Assembly: GCA_046294735.1 (NCBI GenBank)
Contig: JBKBKB010000002.1
Location: 62,001 to 126,000, forward strand
Direction of reading: 5' to 3'
DNA: 64,000 nucleotides
DNA from: 34-65-8 sp046294735
Lineage (GTDB): Bacteria > Pseudomonadota > Alphaproteobacteria > Sphingomonadales > Sphingomonadaceae
In this document: positions 8,758 through 16,326 of the stretch, one piece after another
Position numbering within the stretch: position 1 is the stretch's first letter
How the letters are laid out: each line of letters opens with the position of its first letter
Made by a program: the position numbers and the translations under genes
The notes under the pieces: model-generated
What the model saw: only the letters and a program-made list of their open reading frames with translations
What the model was told of the DNA's origin: nothing
Database searches by the model: none

Positions 8758-9666
8758 ATGAGCGACAATTACGATCCCCAGCGGCTGGTCGACGGCCTGG
8801 TCCGCCTGCTGACGGTCCACCAGGACAGTGACGGCCATTACACCGGTCGGCCGCAGAAGGGCGGCGTTGGCCGGGTGTTCGGCGGGCAGGTGATCGCCCA
8901 GGCGCTCCAGGCGGCACAGGCCGCCGCGCCGGAGGGCATGGTGGCCCATTCACTCCACGCCTATTTCCTGCGCGGCGGGCGCGAAGGGCCGGCGATTTCC
9001 TATCGCGTTGACTCCGATTTTGATGGCCGCAGCTTTGCCAACCGCCGCGTGGTGGCGAGCCAGCCGGGCGAAAATGACACGCCGGTTCCGATACTCAACC
9101 TGACCGCCAGTTTCCAGCTGCCCGAGGGCGGCCTGTCGCACGACGATTACACCATGCCCGAAGTCCAGCCCCCTGAAGACCTGCCTTCCGACATGGGGCA
9201 GCGCCGCCGCTTCATTGCGGAGATGGGCGAGGTGTCGGAGGTCCAGCGCGCGCTGATGCTGCGGCCCCGGCCGATCGAGATGCGCACGGTCGACAAGCTG
9301 CACTGGATGAACGCCGATCCCAAACCGCCCCATGCACACAGCTGGTTCCGCGCGATCGCGCCGCTGCCAGACGATCCGGCGCTGCACCGGGCGGTAATCG
9401 CCTATGCCAGCGACTACACCCTGCTTGGCACAAGCGCCCTGCCGCACGGCCTCAGCTGGGCCCGCAACGAGCTGAAGGGCGCCAGCCTCGACCACGCAAT
9501 CTGGTTCCATCGCCCCGCCCGTGCCGACGAGTGGTTGCTCTATGCCACCGAAAGCCCGTGGAGCGGCGGCGGCAGGGGTATGAACCTGGGCCGCATCTTC
9601 AACCGCGCCGGCGAGCTGGTCGCCAGCGTGGCCCAGGAAGGGATGATGCGCCGTACGCGGCGCTGA
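8758..9666 (+). CDS. tesB: Acyl-CoA thioesterase II
   Basis: A 302-residue double hot-dog thioesterase. It hydrolyses acyl-CoA to free fatty acid and CoA in the cytoplasm. The N-terminal hot dog shows GRVFGGQVIAQALQAA and HSLHAYFLRGG; the C-terminal half shows ASDYTLLGTSALPHG, SLDHAIWFHRP and a final GRIFNRAGELVASVAQEGMMR, all standard for TesB. ATG 8758 was preferred to TTG 8722 because the TesB N-terminus aligns there. It starts 32 nt after the JmjC/cupin gene and ends 5 nt before a convergent hydrolase gene. Confidence 0.92.
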   Translation: MSDNYDPQRLVDGLVRLLTVHQDSDGHYTGRPQKGGVGRVFGGQVIAQALQAAQAAAPEGMVAHSLHAYFLRGGREGPAISYRVDSDFDGRSFANRRVVASQPGENDTPVPILNLTASFQLPEGGLSHDDYTMPEVQPPEDLPSDMGQRRRFIAEMGEVSEVQRALMLRPRPIEMRTVDKLHWMNADPKPPHAHSWFRAIAPLPDDPALHRAVIAYASDYTLLGTSALPHGLSWARNELKGASLDHAIWFHRPARADEWLLYATESPWSGGGRGMNLGRIFNRAGELVASVAQEGMMRRTRR

Positions 9667-9671
9667 TGCCT

Positions 9672-10460
9672 CTACTGCACCCGCAGCCGCGGGAATACCA
9701 GCCGGGCGAGGCCGGTAGGGGCGAACGGCTTCCATGCCCCTTCCTGCTGCGCCAGCCGGTCGGCAATGGCATAGACTGCCGCCGGGTTGACTCCGAGGCC
9801 GCAATGGCTGGCGATGACCTCGATGTTCTCAGTTTGCTTGCCCTGCTCCTGCACCGAACCGCGCCAGTGGACCACGCCGTCGGTGCGGGTCAGGATCGAG
9901 GTGGTCGGCACCGGCGGCGCTTCGCCCAGATCGCGGAAACGGCCGGCCTGCATTGGTTCCGGCTCATGGCCGTTGAGCCATTCGAACAAGCGGCGGGCAT
10001 TGGTGTGGTTCCGGTCATCGCTGATCGGGCTGCCGAGCGAGATCACCAGCCGAACCTTGTCTGGCGCCTGCTTGGCCAGTTCGCGCGCGAACACGCCGCC
10101 TAGGCTCCAGCCCACCAGCGAGACCTTGCGGCCAGTCCGGTCGGCCAGCCGGTCAACTCGCTCCGCCATCGCCGCGATGCGGGCATTGTCAACCCTGACG
10201 TTGCGACCCAGACCCCAGCCTTCCGGGGTATATCCCAGATCGTCGAGCAGCGAGCGCAAAGGCGCGGTCGAACGATCCGACGCCATGAAACCGGGCAGAA
10301 CCATGACCCCGTGGCTATCGCCCTTGGGCAAGGTGCGCAGCAGCGGTCGCAGAGCGTAGAAACTGGCCAGTTCGCCCATCGCCCGCCCCGGTTCGGCCAG
10401 GGTCAGCAGGCGATGCGGCGGGCGGGCCGTCTCGCGCCTCTTGAGAGTGGCGGTGGTCAT
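9672..10460 (-). CDS. Alpha/beta hydrolase (PGAP1/lipase-like)
   Basis: A 262-residue cytoplasmic alpha/beta hydrolase. VMVLPGFMASD carries the oxyanion region, GWSLGG holds the nucleophile Ser (about residue 129), and SHCGLG near residue 225 holds the likely catalytic His. The Asp is probably in the LTRTDGVVHW segment. ATG 10458-10460 overlaps the stop of the upstream WS/DGAT gene (ATGA), with GGAAG before it, so translation is coupled. The pairing suggests it acts on neutral lipid, as an esterase or lipase opposite a synthase, but that is inference from context. Confidence 0.82.
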   Translation of the reverse strand: MTTATLKRRETARPPHRLLTLAEPGRAMGELASFYALRPLLRTLPKGDSHGVMVLPGFMASDRSTAPLRSLLDDLGYTPEGWGLGRNVRVDNARIAAMAERVDRLADRTGRKVSLVGWSLGGVFARELAKQAPDKVRLVISLGSPISDDRNHTNARRLFEWLNGHEPEPMQAGRFRDLGEAPPVPTTSILTRTDGVVHWRGSVQEQGKQTENIEVIASHCGLGVNPAAVYAIADRLAQQEGAWKPFAPTGLARLVFPRLRVQ

Positions 10461-11983
10461 GGCTTGCTTCCCTTCTTGTTTTTCGGTGTTGCCCGCTTCG
10501 AACGCGCGGGCGCCATTTTCGTTGCCTTCGCCAGAGGATCGGGAGCTTTGCTGGCCAGTTCGGCTGCTTTGGCCGCATCGCGCAACTCGGCGAAGCTGTC
10601 CTCGATGCACTGCGCGTAGAATTCCGGGTCGGGCATGGCCTTGCGGCAGGCGGTGAAGGCGATGGTCGCCTCGCCGCAATAGCTCTGCACCACGTGGCCC
10701 AGGCCCAGACCGTCGGTCAGGCATAGCAGCCCCATCATGCTTTCGAGCCGCGCGCCGCTGGAATAGATCGGCACCGGCGGGCCGGGCACATTGGTGACCA
10801 CGGTCGAGAACACCGGCCCGACCCCGCGATTGGCGAGGCCCAGCCGGGTATAGAGCTGCGCGCCCAGCGCCATGAACAGCGCCGGGCTGGCCTTGCTCAT
10901 CTCGGTCATGTTGCGCGCACCCATCGCGTCGGTCATGGCCTTGGAATTGGTGGTCTTCGTGTAGACATAGGCGAGCCTCTCGACCGGGTCAGCGATGTGC
11001 GTGCCGAGCGGCGCGATCATCGCTGCGACCTGATTGCCCATGTCACCCTTCTCACCTGCTGCGCGGACGGAGATCGGGGCCATCGCGGTCAACGTCTTCT
11101 TCGGCAGGTCGTCATGGGCCAGCAGGTACTTGCGCAGCGCGCCGCCGATCACCGCAAGGAACACGTCGTTGACCTTGGCCCCCGGGGCCAGCGCGCGGAT
11201 CGCCTTGATGTCGGCCAGCGGCAGGCTGCGCCCCTCCACCACCCGATTGGGCGAGATTGCCTTGTTGAACCGGGTCTTGGGCGCAACCATTTCGCCAGAC
11301 AGGCCGAACTCCTTCTTCACCAGCCCGGAAACGACCTTGGCCAGCCCCGGCGCCGCCTTGGCCGCCACCTCCAGCTGCTTCATCGGATTAAGCAGAGCAT
11401 TGACGTAGCTTTTGCCCAACAGCTCGACCGGGGACGGGACCTTGCCCGGTTTCCACTTGTCGGGCTTGCCCGGGGGCGGCGCGTCCGGGGCCAGCGTGTG
11501 CATCGCCTCCATCAGATCGATCCCGCTCATCCCATCAATCGCAGCGTGGTGGACCTTGGTCACCATGGCGAAACTGCCGGGGGCGACACCGGGCACATTG
11601 TCGAGCCCTTCGACCACGGTGAACTCCCAAGGCGGGCGCGTGAGGTCGAGCGGCCGGGCAAAGATGCGCGCGGCCTGAATACACAGCTGCCGCCAGTCGC
11701 CCGGCTTGGGCAGCGCGACATGGCGCACGTGGTATTCAAGATCGAAGTCCGGATCCTCGATCCAGTAAGGGTAGTCGAGATCGAACGGCACGCGCACCAT
11801 GCGCTGGCGGATGGTGCGGCTCAGCTGCTTGCGGCTGTCAAAGAAGGCCAGGATGTCCTTGAAGCGGACGAAACCGCCCGGAGCAGTCGCCGGATTATAG
11901 ATCAGAATCGAACCGATGTGCATTGGCGAGTTGCGCGTTTCCAGCGCAACGAAACTGGCATCCATCCCCTGGAGCTGGCGCAT
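10457..11983 (-). CDS. Wax ester synthase/diacylglycerol acyltransferase (WS/DGAT)
   Basis: A 508-residue acyltransferase that esterifies long-chain acyl-CoA with fatty alcohol or diacylglycerol to give wax esters or triacylglycerol. The catalytic HHxxxDG motif is HHAAIDG at residues 145-151. The N-terminus (LQGMDASFVALE) and the C-terminal NVPGPPVPIY and PNPEFY-like segments fit the family. The tail is unusually basic and lysine-rich (last about 25 residues). ATG 11983 starts the two-gene unit with the hydrolase downstream. This suggests the organism stores neutral lipid or modifies acyl chains. Substrate preference cannot be told. Confidence 0.9.
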   Translation of the reverse strand: MRQLQGMDASFVALETRNSPMHIGSILIYNPATAPGGFVRFKDILAFFDSRKQLSRTIRQRMVRVPFDLDYPYWIEDPDFDLEYHVRHVALPKPGDWRQLCIQAARIFARPLDLTRPPWEFTVVEGLDNVPGVAPGSFAMVTKVHHAAIDGMSGIDLMEAMHTLAPDAPPPGKPDKWKPGKVPSPVELLGKSYVNALLNPMKQLEVAAKAAPGLAKVVSGLVKKEFGLSGEMVAPKTRFNKAISPNRVVEGRSLPLADIKAIRALAPGAKVNDVFLAVIGGALRKYLLAHDDLPKKTLTAMAPISVRAAGEKGDMGNQVAAMIAPLGTHIADPVERLAYVYTKTTNSKAMTDAMGARNMTEMSKASPALFMALGAQLYTRLGLANRGVGPVFSTVVTNVPGPPVPIYSSGARLESMMGLLCLTDGLGLGHVVQSYCGEATIAFTACRKAMPDPEFYAQCIEDSFAELRDAAKAAELASKAPDPLAKATKMAPARSKRATPKNKKGSKP

Positions 11984-12099
11984 CCGGTCCTCCTGTACCC
12001 GGCAGGGTCTGATGCCTACCTGAGTACATCGCAGGCTAACAGAGCGCTGGGCGCGGTCAACCTGCCGCTTTCGTCAAGGCCTTCCCTGGCGGAACTGGA

Positions 12100-13272
12100 C
12101 TACAGCGCCTCGCCTGCCGCGACGCCGCTGGCCCAGGCCCACTGGAAGTTGTAGCCACCGAGCCAGCCGGTCACATCGACCGCCTCGCCGATGGCATGGA
12201 GCCCCGGAACCCGTTTCGCCTCCATCGTGGTGGAGGAAAGTTCCGCAGTGGAAATGCCGCCCACGGTAACCTCGGCCTTAGCAAATCCTTCGCTGCCGTT
12301 GGGGTGGAAGGTCCACCGCGCCAGCCGCGCCTCAGCCGCTCGCAACGCCTTGTCCGGGGTGTTGCCGAGCTCGTTCGGCAGCGCCAGCCGCTCGGCCAGG
12401 ATATCGGCCAGCCGCTGCGGCATGGCATCGCGCAGCAGCGAGCGGATCGTGGTGCGCGGGCTGGTCCGCTTGGTGTCGAGCAGCCAGTCCCTTGCCCGCC
12501 CGGGGAGGAAATCGATCGAGACCGGATCGCCCGGCTTCCAGTAGGAACTGACCTGCAGGATCGCCGGACCGCTCAGGCCGCGATGGGTGAACAGCGCCGC
12601 TTCGGCAAAGCGTGCCCCGCCCGCCTGAGCCTCGACCGGGGCGGCGACGCCGGAAATCTCGCGGAAAAGTACGTCCTCCCCGCCCAGCGTCAGCGGAACC
12701 AATGCCGGGCGCGGCGCGACCACTTTTAGCCCGAACTGGCGGGCAAGGTCATAGGCAAAGCCGGTCGCACCCATCTTCGGGATGGACGGGCCGCCGGTGG
12801 CGATTACCAGCGTCGGCGCGCGGAATATACCTGTACCTGTGATGACGGTGAATTGCCCATTGTGCGCGACCGAGCCGATTTCCTCGCCGCAGCGCACTGT
12901 CACTGGCCCCCTGGCGCACTCCTCCAACAGCATGGCGACGATCTGCTTGGCCGAGCCATCGCAGAACAGCTGGCCGAGTGTCTTTTCGTGCCAGGCAATG
13001 CCGTAGCTCTCCACCAGGTCGAGGAAGTCACGCGGGGTGTAGCGGGCCAGCGCGCTCTTGGGGAAATGGGGATTGGCGCTGAGATAGTTGGTCGGCCCCG
13101 CCCCGATGTTGGTGAAATTGCAGCGCCCGCCGCCGGAGATCAGAATCTTTTTCCCCGGTGCCTCGGCCTTCTCCAGCACCAGTACGCGCCGGCCCCGCTG
13201 CCCGGCCCGCGCGCCGCACATCAGGCCGGCCGCACCGGCCCCGAGGATGATGGCATCGAAATCGTGGGTCAC
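12100..13272 (-). CDS. NAD(P)/FAD-dependent oxidoreductase of the YhiN/HI0933 family
   Basis: A flavoprotein of about 390 residues. The dinucleotide-binding motif ILGAGAAGLMCG lies at the N-terminus, followed by GKKILISGGGRCNFTN, the signature of HI0933-like proteins, and the C-terminal ends with GWLGGYNFQWAWASG, which closes the FAD site. The biochemical role of this family is unsettled. The GTG at 13272 sits just before the Rossmann strand. An ATG at 13327-13329 in frame is possible too; it shares the palindrome CCATGG with the uvrC start on the other strand. The gene is divergent from uvrC. Confidence 0.85.
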   Translation of the reverse strand: MTHDFDAIILGAGAAGLMCGARAGQRGRRVLVLEKAEAPGKKILISGGGRCNFTNIGAGPTNYLSANPHFPKSALARYTPRDFLDLVESYGIAWHEKTLGQLFCDGSAKQIVAMLLEECARGPVTVRCGEEIGSVAHNGQFTVITGTGIFRAPTLVIATGGPSIPKMGATGFAYDLARQFGLKVVAPRPALVPLTLGGEDVLFREISGVAAPVEAQAGGARFAEAALFTHRGLSGPAILQVSSYWKPGDPVSIDFLPGRARDWLLDTKRTSPRTTIRSLLRDAMPQRLADILAERLALPNELGNTPDKALRAAEARLARWTFHPNGSEGFAKAEVTVGGISTAELSSTTMEAKRVPGLHAIGEAVDVTGWLGGYNFQWAWASGVAAGEAL

Positions 13273-13327
13273 CCCCGGCCCATTGCGGGTTTGCCAAGCG
13301 GGCGCAAGATTCCTATCTCGCTGAGCC

Positions 13328-15301
13328 ATGGCCCGTACCCCCGCCGGAACCCCGCACGACCCCCGAGGCCCCAATCCCGGTAGCAAGGAGCGCTTCAACG
13401 AGGAGCGCGCCGCCTATACGGTCGCCAGCGCCCAGCCCGACCTGGAGGGCGGGATCAAGGCGATCCGCGAAACGGTGGCCACGCTCAAGCCGCAGCCGGG
13501 TGTCTACCGCATGGTCGATGCGCGCGGTGACGTGCTTTATGTCGGCAAGGCGCGCAGCCTGAAGGCGCGGGTGGCGAATTATACCCAGATCGCCAACCTC
13601 TCCAGCCGGCTCCTGCGCATGGTCAGCCAGACCCGCAACATGGACATTGTCGTCACCAACAGCGAAGCGGAGGCGCTGCTGCTGGAAGCGCAACTGATCA
13701 AGCGCTTCCGGCCGCCATTCAACGTGCTGCTGCGCGACGACAAGAGCTTCCCCTTCATCCTGCTGCGCGCCGACCATGTTTTCCCTCGCATCCAGAAACA
13801 TCGCGGCGCGCGCAAGGCCAAGGGCAATTACTACGGCCCCTTCGCCAGCGCCGGATCGGTCAACACCACGATCAACGCGCTGCAGAAGCTGTTCCTGCTG
13901 CGCAGCTGCACTGACAGCTTCTTTAACAACCGCGACCGGCCCTGCCTGCTGTACCAGATCAAGCGCTGTTCGGCCCCCTGCGTCGGGCGGATCGACGAAG
14001 CCAGGTATGACGCACTGGTGCGGCAGGCGAAGGACTTCCTCGGTGGCAAGTCGTCTGCCGTGCAGCAGGACCTTGAGCGCCAGATGGCCAAGGCCGCTGA
14101 AGCGCTCGATTTCGAGTCGGCCGCTGTGCTGCGCGACCGACTGCGCGCGGCGACCTTTATCCAGGGATCGCAGGCAATCAACGCTGCCGGGGTAGGCGAT
14201 GCCGATGTCTTTGCGCTTGCCAGCAAAGGCGGGCAAATCGCCGTGCAGGCATTCTTCGTTCGCGGCGGGCAGAACTGGGGCCACCGCGCCTTCTTCCCCG
14301 CCCACACGCAGGGTGTGGACGACGCCGAAGTGCTGGCCGATGTCCTGCTGCAGTTCTACGAGGAAGTGCCGCCGCCGCGCACGATCCTGGTCGACCGCGA
14401 GTTGCCCGAAACAGAACTGCTGGGTGAAGCGCTGGGCACGGCTGCCGGACACCGTGTGACCGTGTCGATCCCGCAGCGGGGTGACCGCAGGCGGCTGATG
14501 GAGCAGGCCAGCCGCAACGCGCTCGAAGCGCTGGAACGGCGCATGGCCGAAACCGGTTCAAGGACGAAAATCGTGCGCGAGCTGACCGAATTCCTCGAAC
14601 TGCCCGACGTGCCGGACCGGATCGAGGTTTACGACAACAGCCATATCCAGGGCACCAAGGCGGTCGGCGCGATGGTCGTCGCGGGGCCAGAGGGGCTGCG
14701 CAAGGGCCAGTACCGCAAGTTCAATATCCGTAAGGCGCAGGGCAACGACGATTTCGCCATGATGCGCGAAGTCATGCAGCGGCGGTTCCGGGGCCTGGCA
14801 GAAAGTACAGACAGCAGCGAAGGGAAGCCTGCCACTCACGAAACGGTGTGGCCCGATCTTGTCCTGATCGACGGCGGCAAAGGGCACATGAGCGCAGTGC
14901 GCGACACGCTTGCCGAAATGGGGATCGAGGACATTCCCTTGATTGCCATCGCCAAGGGGCCGCACCATGGGCGCGATGGGCGCGAGGTGTTCCACTTTCC
15001 TGATGGGCGAGAGAAGACGTTGCCGGTCAATTCACCAGTGCTGTTCTACCTCCAGACCCTACGAGACGAGGTGCACCGCTTCGCCATCGGGGCGCACCGG
15101 GCCAAACGGAGCAAGGCGATCACCGCCAGCCCGCTGGATGAGATCCCCGGCATCGGCCCGGCCCGCAAGCGCGCACTGCTGCTGCACTTCGGCACCGCCA
15201 GCAAAGTCCGCGCCGCTTCGCTAGAAGACCTGCAACGCGCGCCCGGGGTCAGCGCGGGGGTGGCGCGGCAAGTCTACGATTTCTATCACGCGGGCAGCTG
15301 A
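13328..15301 (+). CDS. uvrC: UvrABC excinuclease subunit C
   Basis: A 657-residue nucleotide-excision-repair endonuclease that makes both incisions around UvrB-marked damage. The N-terminal GIY-YIG nuclease is seen at VYRMVDARG...LYVGKARSLKARV (about residues 58-82). A CLLYQIKRCSAPCVG segment and a UVR motif (KAAEALDFESAAVLRDR) follow, then the RNase H-like nuclease (YDNSHIQGT, LVLIDGGKGH) and the HhH pair (IPGIGPARKRALL) at the C-terminus. All expected domains are present. ATG 13328 is within CCATGG, face to face with the flavoprotein gene. Confidence 0.97.
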   Translation: MARTPAGTPHDPRGPNPGSKERFNEERAAYTVASAQPDLEGGIKAIRETVATLKPQPGVYRMVDARGDVLYVGKARSLKARVANYTQIANLSSRLLRMVSQTRNMDIVVTNSEAEALLLEAQLIKRFRPPFNVLLRDDKSFPFILLRADHVFPRIQKHRGARKAKGNYYGPFASAGSVNTTINALQKLFLLRSCTDSFFNNRDRPCLLYQIKRCSAPCVGRIDEARYDALVRQAKDFLGGKSSAVQQDLERQMAKAAEALDFESAAVLRDRLRAATFIQGSQAINAAGVGDADVFALASKGGQIAVQAFFVRGGQNWGHRAFFPAHTQGVDDAEVLADVLLQFYEEVPPPRTILVDRELPETELLGEALGTAAGHRVTVSIPQRGDRRRLMEQASRNALEALERRMAETGSRTKIVRELTEFLELPDVPDRIEVYDNSHIQGTKAVGAMVVAGPEGLRKGQYRKFNIRKAQGNDDFAMMREVMQRRFRGLAESTDSSEGKPATHETVWPDLVLIDGGKGHMSAVRDTLAEMGIEDIPLIAIAKGPHHGRDGREVFHFPDGREKTLPVNSPVLFYLQTLRDEVHRFAIGAHRAKRSKAITASPLDEIPGIGPARKRALLLHFGTASKVRAASLEDLQRAPGVSAGVARQVYDFYHAGS

Positions 15302-15306
15302 TCGGC

Positions 15307-15714
15307 TCAAGCCTCGGTGATGGCCCGCTCGATCTGGTCAATCGGTGCGCTGGTCAGCACTTTGCCCACTTCGCCACGCAGGCGCGCCTCCAGTTCCTTG
15401 TGGTAGTGGCGCCGCAATTCGCCCAGCGAGCGCTTGTCCGCGACCACAATTAGATCGTCAATCTGCTGCGTCAGCACGGCCTGATTGAGCCACTCGGCCG
15501 CAGCGGCCACGTGGGCCGCTTCGTCGAGATCATTGCCCGCCTCCGGGGTGGTAGTGATCGAGTGACGCAGCTTGCCCTGGCTCCGGTTGGTCGGGTGCAG
15601 ATCGGGTTCGCCAAGTGTTTCCAGTGCCGGATTGTTCGCACTGCCGACGTTGCGGAACAGAACGAACCGAGCGCCGTCGATCACCGCAACATGAGTATTC
15701 GCAGGAATGATCAT
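15307..15714 (-). CDS. Host-attachment family protein (baeRF-like)
   Basis: A 135-residue protein of the 'required for attachment to host cells' family, which comparative studies place among the bacterial homologues of the archaeo-eukaryotic release factor (baeRF). Key segments are NTHVAVIDGARFVLFRNVG at the N-terminus, a central helix after NDLDEAAHVAAAAEW, LIVVADKRSLGELRRHYHKEL, and a C-terminal DQIERAI helix. The 'attachment' name comes from Agrobacterium and need not describe function. It is the last gene of a three-gene operon with an HPF-like gene 9 nt upstream, which points to the ribosome. Role inferred, not shown. Confidence 0.78.
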   Translation of the reverse strand: MIIPANTHVAVIDGARFVLFRNVGSANNPALETLGEPDLHPTNRSQGKLRHSITTTPEAGNDLDEAAHVAAAAEWLNQAVLTQQIDDLIVVADKRSLGELRRHYHKELEARLRGEVGKVLTSAPIDQIERAITEA

Positions 15715-15723
15715 GCCAGCCTC

Positions 15724-16047
15724 TTACTTACGATGGCGGTCGGCCTTGCCGAATACCGTATCGAGCCGGTTGACCAACGTGCCCAGAGCAGCATTTACCG
15801 CGTCAAGCGGTTTGCCTGCCCGTTCTGCCACGACAATGGGCTCGCCGCCAGCCGGGCGCGCTTCCAACGTGGCTTCGATCCCGTCCGGACGATTATTGAG
15901 CCCGTCGAGGTCACGCACATGCACTTCGATAGTGGTAAGCCTGTCGCCGAAGCGCGCTTCCAGCCGCTCAGTCAGACGCTGTTCCACCGCCTGCGCCATG
16001 TCGGCACTGCCGCTGACAGTATTGTCGGAGTTGAACCGGATTTCCAT
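15724..16047 (-). CDS. HPF/RaiA-like ribosome-associated protein
   Basis: A 107-residue protein with the HPF/RaiA fold: MEIRFNSDN first strand, a helix (MAQAVEQRLTERLEARF), then TIEVHVRDLDG and GIEATLEARPAGGEPIVVAER strands and a C-terminal amphipathic helix with a basic end (KADRHRK). HPF proteins bind the decoding region of the ribosome and block it in stationary phase. It lacks the long C-terminal dimerisation domain, so it is a short form. ATG 16045-16047 follows GGAAGG, with 1 nt between it and the stop of the upstream small gene. Confidence 0.8.
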   Translation of the reverse strand: MEIRFNSDNTVSGSADMAQAVEQRLTERLEARFGDRLTTIEVHVRDLDGLNNRPDGIEATLEARPAGGEPIVVAERAGKPLDAVNAALGTLVNRLDTVFGKADRHRK

Positions 16048-16048
16048 G

Positions 16049-16252
16049 TCAGCGCACCTTCCGGCTGCGTTCCAGTACGGGGCGCTGCCCTTCGGCATCG
16101 AATGCGCCCGATACTGGTTCATCCTGATTCAGGTCAGCGATCGGTCCATCCCCCGGCGTATCTGACTGATGCTTGAGATAATCGCGCGATTTGTGCCCCG
16201 ATCGCTTCAGAGCCATCGCCCGCTCGGCGATCTCCTTCTGTGTCTTGTCCAC
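16049..16252 (-). CDS. Small charged protein of unknown function, first gene of the stress operon
   Basis: A 67-residue hydrophilic protein with no membrane segment. The first half is basic and helical (KEIAERAMALKRSGHKSRDYL); the second half has an acidic stretch (DLNQDEP) followed by a basic end (LERSRKVR). I do not recognise a family. The GTG start at 16250-16252 is preceded by GGAAAGGAAG. Coding is supported by the tight packing with the HPF-like gene and by the EcfG-type promoter directly upstream at 16297-16321. It may be a co-factor of the HPF-like protein, but that is only context. Confidence 0.6.
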   Translation of the reverse strand: MDKTQKEIAERAMALKRSGHKSRDYLKHQSDTPGDGPIADLNQDEPVSGAFDAEGQRPVLERSRKVR

Positions 16253-16296
16253 TGTTAGAGCTTCCTTTCCTTCGTTTTTCAGACAGATGAAACGAA

Positions 16297-16321
16297 AACG
16301 TACTATAGCAAACGAAGTTCC
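16297..16321 (-). promoter_or_regulatory. EcfG (general stress response) type promoter
   Basis: On the minus strand GGAAC (16317-16321) and CGTT (16297-16300) are separated by exactly 16 nt, the consensus of sigma-EcfG promoters of alphaproteobacteria (GGAAC, 16-17 nt, CGTT). It would put the transcript start about 40 nt before the GTG of the 67-residue gene and drive the three-gene operon 16252-15307. I scanned the other intergenic gaps by eye and saw no second match. Confidence 0.7.
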
Positions 16322-16326
16322 CGAAA

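Noticed and set aside
15307..15714. Reading the host-attachment protein as a true adhesion factor
   Set aside because: The family name derives from an Agrobacterium phenotype; no signal peptide or membrane segment is seen and the operon partner is a ribosome factor.
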